Assembly (NCBI GenBank): GCA_003342815.1
Contig: PTEX01000412.1
Coordinates: 245,543 to 309,542, forward strand
Origin: Eudromia elegans
Taxonomy: Eukaryota; Chordata; Aves; Tinamiformes; Tinamidae
Direction of reading: 5' to 3'
Length of the DNA stretch: 64,000 bases
Each line of letters opens with the position of its first letter. The stretch's first letter is position 1. The translations under genes and the position numbers were made by a program. Of the stretch, positions 58,560-64,000 are shown piece after piece. The notes below the pieces were generated by a model. That model searched no databases. It was not told the DNA's origin and saw nothing but the letters and a program-made list of their open reading frames with translations.

Positions 58560-61500
58560 GGCAATGAAGGGTGAACAAGATTTCTGCAACCTGTGCCGCC
58601 GTTCACCAGCGTCCCACCTTATAGCTAAGGGGAAGAGCAGCCGCCTTCCTGCACAAGAAGCTTTTCTGGTCTCACTGGGCTGCTGTTTCCAGCCACCAGA
58701 GACGCAAGGAGGAGTGAGGAAGCAGCTGCCCTTGCATTTGGCGGGGCGGGTTTAGGTCCCCCGGACTGCTACATTGCTGCAATTTGGCATTTTGATTTCC
58801 TCCTCCTGGCAGAGTGATGTTCCAGCCTGAGCCGCTGGGTGGGGCAGGAGGAGAAGATGTGGTTTGAGCTGCACTGGTCGGGAGTGGTATCCTCAAAAGG
58901 ACCGTCTTTCCCCTCAGAATCAGCGTGTGTGGCAGTTTTCCTGCTAAGGAGCCTCGCTGCAGTCAGTCTGTGTCCACAGTAGCTCCAAATGGCCCGAAAA
59001 CGGCAAAAGCAGAAACTTCGAGGGACCAGCGTTCGCTCGAAAGCAAAACTGCAGCATCCAGGAGGCCCAGGGCTTTCATGAGGGCAGCAAATCCGAGAGG
59101 CCAAAGTGACTTGTGCGAGAACCAAAACCCCCCTGGGGACTCTCTGTCCCCATACAACTCAGTTATGTTTTGGAGTGAGGGGCTCTGGCCCCTTGTGCTT
59201 GTGCCAGGCTGACGTGGAAATGCCAGGTTATACTTTTGCTAATGTGTTTTCCTTTGCTGTGAGTAAAGGTCTCACAGCGAAGCTTTTATGGTTGCCGAAA
59301 ACAAATCAATACCCGCAGCTATACATCTGAAATGAAAGCGGCTGAAGGGCGCCGTGAGGGTTTTTAATGTTCACATACGTTATTATTCCTGCTGCGGCAG
59401 GAGCAACGTGGGGAGCATTTGATTATCCTCAGCCACTGGTGATGCCAGCAAGGAGAGAGATAGAAAGGCTCCCTGTTTGACTGGAAATTAAGCGAATGCA
59501 TCATGCAGTGACAAGAAATTTTACAAATGGCAGCTGTCCCCAGGATCGGTTTCCAAGCTAATAAATCCGCAGCGGGAATGTGGGAGCCTCCATTTATGCC
59601 TCGCACCTGCCAGTGGGTGTTTGCCGGCGGGGCTGCATTTCGTGTGGTTCCCAAAGATGCCCCTGCAGAGGGAGGCCGGCTGGATTCCTTTGCTCCCAGA
59701 CGGATTCCGGCGGCTCTTGTGAGGTTTGTCCTGTAAAAATGTCTTAAAGTCGCCTGTCCGCCCACCCGACAGCAATTGCCTGCTGCTCTCCCAGTAGTTT
59801 TCCACCTGCTTGTCTGCACCTTGCCAGAGCAGTAGGCAGCTCCAGGCTAGTCCCAAAAAGGATACTTTTTTTTCCCTGCAGGGAATTGCAGGAAGTTCTA
59901 GGGATTAGGGAAGGAGTGGAAAGGGGAAGTGTTTCTGCTGGATGCTCCAAGTGCTCAGCCGGGCCTGGGAGAGATGCGCTGCCCACTCCAAACCCACAAC
60001 ACTTGTGGCTGAGCAGTGGGAATTTTGGAGCTGAAAATACAGCTGAGGAGCATTGAACTTGTGGCCTGGGGGAGTTACTGGAGCCGCTACTCAGCTGGGC
60101 CATGAGTGTAAGACCTCGACATGAGGCTGCTCTGCGCTTACAGCACCTGCAGAGGCAACACGCAGGGCTCAGTTCCAGCCCGGATCTGGACTGTTTCCCT
60201 ATGAATCCATTGCAGTCAGTCCCAAATTTCCAGATCCCGCATGTGCTGTGGGGATTGGGACTGTTAAATGCACACAGGGAGGGTCTCCTTTTGTCGCGCC
60301 GCTGCTCACCTTCGTAAATGACCCCTTCATAAATTAGCTGCTGGTTTCCACAGCAGATAGGCTGGGAGCAGGTATTAACCTGCTGCTGGCCTTCCTATGC
60401 AAAGCAGTGCAGCAGCTCATCTCGGGAACAAGAGGTGATTTAATATCTGCCTTGGCTGCTGATAGCGACTTGGAAAGCTCTTGGGCTTGATTTTCAATGC
60501 AGATCCCTTTTGCAGATAGGTGCCCTGGCCCTGGGCTCACTGGCGTGTTTCCCCTTCCAGAACGCACTGTCTGCTCTCAGCCAGCTTCGCCAGCGGTGCA
60601 ACGCGGTTTGTGGCCGTGCAGGTATTTGGGGGATCAAAGAAGGCTTTTCCCCTTGGAAGCAGCACCATTTGCACTGGCACAGCTTGGGCTTGGTTGCCTC
60701 GGACCCCTTTGTATGGGCCTGGGGGGAGGCAGCTGCATGAAGGAATATCTGGACAAGGCTATAGCCACCTCTTGTTTCTTCTCACCAGGTGAGAAGAAAT
60801 CTCTAAAATCCAGATTTCTGCAGCCGCAATAACAGCAGCAGAATCAGACGTAGAGTCACCCGGGGGCGCAGCAACGTGTAAATCATCCGCAGCGCGGGCG
60901 GAGCCCCCAGGTCCCAGCGAGGCAATTGAGGCGAGATGGCCGCGGTCTAGAGCGCACGAAGGATGTGACGGGTACTATAAATTTCCCAAGGCCGTTGGGA
61001 AGGGGGCGGCACAGCCGCCTCGGCAAGCAGCGGCATTGGATGTGCAGGTGCCCGCGTGGCTCCTGCTTTATTCCTGGCCACGTTCCCTTGTGATCCAAGA
61101 AGGGGGATCTGTAATCTGGATTTCTGTGGTTTTCATCACTACCGCAACCTCTGAACTATTCTGTTCAGAAGGGGATGAGGCCAGAGGGTTTTTGCTGCAG
61201 TGTGGTTCAGATGTGGATATTGTCCCCATCCTTCGTGGAGGACATCTCAGCCAAGAGCAGCAGTGCCAGGTTGGGGCTGTTTTGGGTTTTTCAAATCCCG
61301 CAATATTTTTGTCTTCCTTTTGTAAAGGCCCTCAAAAGCATCTTGAGTGAGGAAGACAGCTCCTCTTTGGGGTATGGCTTCCTAAATGCCTCCATTTAAA
61401 TGCAGATTTGTAGCCCGTTTGATTATGCCCTGAATCAGGGAGGCTTTTGGACACAGAACAGCTCATAATAATCAACTACTCATCTCTCAATACAGATATT

Positions 61501-64000
61501 ATCTGCTGTGGAGCCGGCATCACTGCGAGCTGCATTGCAGAAAGCAGGAGTGTTTCAGGATGACTCTTTTTTTTCTTTCTCTTTCCCCTCAGCCTAAATT
61601 ATTCCCATTAGCTCCCTGGAATCTTGTTGCTTCAGTCATTGTGGATGGAGCAATTCAGTTTGCAGGAAGAGGACTCCATTTCAGAGGCACTTTGCATGGC
61701 TCTTTGAGCTAGTGATCTGCGTGGCAGGAGATCCTGATCTCCTCCATAACCTTCCTGGGGGTTCGTGAAGCGCCCATGTTTCTTCTTGCCACCTTGGTCT
61801 TACATAGCTACAAGATGTTGGGAACGTTACAGCTGCTTATACAGAAAGGAATGGGAGAAAACGGGAGTAGCGTGGCCTGGTTCCAGTCAGGATGTTCCTA
61901 TGGGATCCTCCAGGTTTTCCTGGAAAAGCTGATCCCTAGTATCATTAGCTGGGTCAAAGTGGAACCTGCTAAGCCCTCACCGTGCCATTCTTCCCCGCCC
62001 TGTCAAATTGCTCAAATTAATAGTGGCTTAATCAGATCCATTATTTTCATTGTCACGCTTACGCAGTCTTTTCCTCATTAAGAGCTCTCCCTCTCTCCCA
62101 TTCTCAGGAGTTCGCATCTCGCATGGCAAGGTCCTTAACGTGGCTACTTGGCTGCTCCCCGCGCATCCACAGTATCCAGCCCACTCTTAATCCTCATTTC
62201 ACGCTCGCAATTGGATCGGATTGAATTTTGCGCCGCCGCCGCTTTTCTAGTCTGTCATTAGCCACCACTCGACTCATTCAGTGCAGTAATAGGGAGTAAT
62301 TGCTTGTCTCAACCGTGAGGCTGCAACAGAGCCACCTCTGCGGCGGGGAAGCAAAAGCACCCATGGTGATGTGCCCACAAATTCAAACCAGGAGCCCACA
62401 GAGGTTTGGGAAGGACTCAAAGCAGCCTCTTCCTTTTGGGCTTTAAACAGAAGTTGTTCCTCTTTCACGTCTAACTTTATCGTGAGGATCTGTCAGACCG
62501 TTCGGTGCTGTGGAAACCCCTGGTTGCCCAGCTACAACTCATTAACCCCTCATCGTTTTCATTTTCAGGGGTTATTTCTGACTCGCACATCAAGCAAACA
62601 TTTATGCAAAGCACGAGGGAATCCGTAAATGCCAACGGAGCCCGGCTCCCGCCTTCACCATAGCAAATAATCAGGTTGATGGATCCGTCTGAGTCTATCG
62701 AAGTCTCTGTGGTGCCTCAGGAAGGCTATAAAAAGACACAGCCACCCAGGTGAAAAACAGCCACGTTTTCTTTTCCAGTTCCCCCTTGGGCCAGGTGGCC
62801 GTGATCCTGTGCCATCGCTTAACCCTTCTGCTTGTGACCCATCCAGCTTCGGCCCTGTTTGGAAAACCAGTGAGATTTGCTAATATTTAAGGTTGCCCAG
62901 TCAGCTGAGGGCAAAACAAGGTGTAAAACAGTTTCCCTGACCCAAACTGCTGTTTTTCAGTGGGTTTTGCACACAAGAACAGGCTCAGTTTGAATTACAG
63001 CGGGTCGTTTCTCCTGTAAATATCCCCTCCCAGGGACAGGGGCAGCTCCAGAGACTTAGTGTTGGCTTTGCAAAGGGAAGAAACACTCTGGGATCTGCCT
63101 GCCCTGTCTGGAGATGATGCTGTTGGCCTATAAGCACGTTTGAATTGATCCCTGCAAAAACAGTCCATCCAGCAAAGGTCGATATCACCAAATAAAACCT
63201 CTCCTTGCTTGAATCCGATGCGCTAGACTGCACGGAGGCGTGGGAATTCCATGGGAAAGCTTGGGAGCAGATGTCGGCACCAAGCCCAGAGCAGCAGTGG
63301 GTGCCGCTGCTTATTCCCCATTCTGTCTTTTTTGCATGATAAAAAGAAAAAGATGACCCGTGAAAATAAATAAACCAGCCTTAATGGGCACCTGGGACAG
63401 GGCCTTTGGCAGCGATGCCCATCAGCTGTGTCCTGGCTGCCTCCGTTAATTAAAAACTGCACAATTGGCTGCAGCTGATGGTGAGGGCTGTTTGCTAATT
63501 ATGGCCCTGCTTTTCCCTCCTGTTTAGGGCTGTGAGGTCTTTTGAAAGCTGTTGTCCCTTGTTGTAACCCTCTTTTTGCCTAATTTTGGCCTGGCCCCTC
63601 CACCCTGTCCTTCTGCAACTGCCCTAGGCTCTTTTGCTGGCTGCTGATTGGGAATTGTGTGAGAAAAACCTGTTTATTTACCAAAATCTGCCTTGATTTA
63701 ACGGTAGGAAAATCAGATTGTCAGAGTGAATCTGTATGGACTGTGCTTTTTGGGATAGGGGTGGTGCTATGGGAATAGGCACCCAAAATATGCAGCAAAC
63801 TACACTGGAAATGCAAGTGCTCAGGGTGCTGCGTTCGTTAGCAAATGGGTTTGGGGGCCACGTGGGGGACTAGTGGGTTGTAAACAGATTATCTGAGCCT
63901 GAAAGGCCTTTTTTTAATGAGGAGCACAAGCTAGGACTTTGTGGGGGTTTTTTTTCAAAACTACCTGATATTTTTTTTTTATTTTAGTGGGGGTCAGAAG
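58560..64000. other. Gene-poor right flank, no coding gene recognised
   Basis: About 5.4 kb of mostly unique sequence. No exon, mobile element or RNA gene could be supported on either strand. Two sub-regions look unusually rich in homeodomain-type TAATTA/TAATTG and E-box strings (about 62.1-62.7 kb and 63.43-63.52 kb) and may be conserved non-coding elements. A TATAAAT at 60976 precedes GC-rich DNA and could be a promoter. None of this is strong. Confidence 0.4.

Noticed and set aside
58232-58567. Cys/Leu-rich plus-strand frame next to the NCAPH promoter, ending in a Phe run
   Set aside because: The Phe run is the poly(T) tract and the rest is a degenerate repeat; no homology recognised.

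Overview
The window is vertebrate nuclear DNA and almost certainly avian. It carries three fragments of CR1, the main LINE of birds. It is gene-dense, with CpG-island promoters and introns often only 70-100 bp long, as on a bird microchromosome. One stretch of 109 Ns (31007-31115) marks an assembly gap. I could not search databases; gene identities come from reading spliced exons against remembered family sequences. For six of the eight genes a full reading frame closes exactly from start to stop across all introns. For the STE20 kinase this rests on a chosen exon 9 donor, and VDAC3 leaves the window.

Layout from left to right: VDAC3 (minus strand, first 70 codons only), POLB (minus, complete, 335 aa), SLC20A1 (plus, complete, 687 aa), NT5DC4, a cytosolic-nucleotidase-II-like gene (plus, 489 aa), CKAP2L (minus, 748 aa), ARID5A (minus, 503 aa), a SLK/STK10-like STE20 kinase (plus, about 1446 aa), and NCAPH (minus, 720 aa). 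The last ~6.4 kb (57.6-64.0 kb) holds the NCAPH promoter and then no gene I recognise. VDAC3-POLB matches human 8p11, SLC20A1-NT5DC4-CKAP2L matches human 2q14, and ARID5A/NCAPH matches human 2q11. The window therefore joins blocks that are separate in human.

The genes are housekeeping or cell-division genes, not a pathway or operon: a mitochondrial porin, base-excision-repair polymerase beta, a phosphate transporter, a nucleotidase relative, a spindle protein, an ARID-domain regulator, a cytoskeletal kinase and the condensin I kleisin. The two mitotic genes, CKAP2L and NCAPH, both have promoters with several CCAAT boxes and a CHR-type element, the arrangement typical of G2/M genes.

I found no clearly new biological system. 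The strongest lead is the kinase: an apparently intact third member of the SLK/STK10 family, beside relatives (NT5DC4, ARID5A) whose sister genes (NT5C2, ARID5B) lie with SLK on human chromosome 10. It looks like an old whole-genome-duplication copy that mammals lack. Other leads are a changed catalytic motif in NT5DC4, an avian VDAC3 without its N-terminal cysteines, a CKAP2L splice acceptor abutting a CR1 tail, an alternative ARID5A first exon, and an unassigned CpG-island promoter between POLB and SLC20A1.
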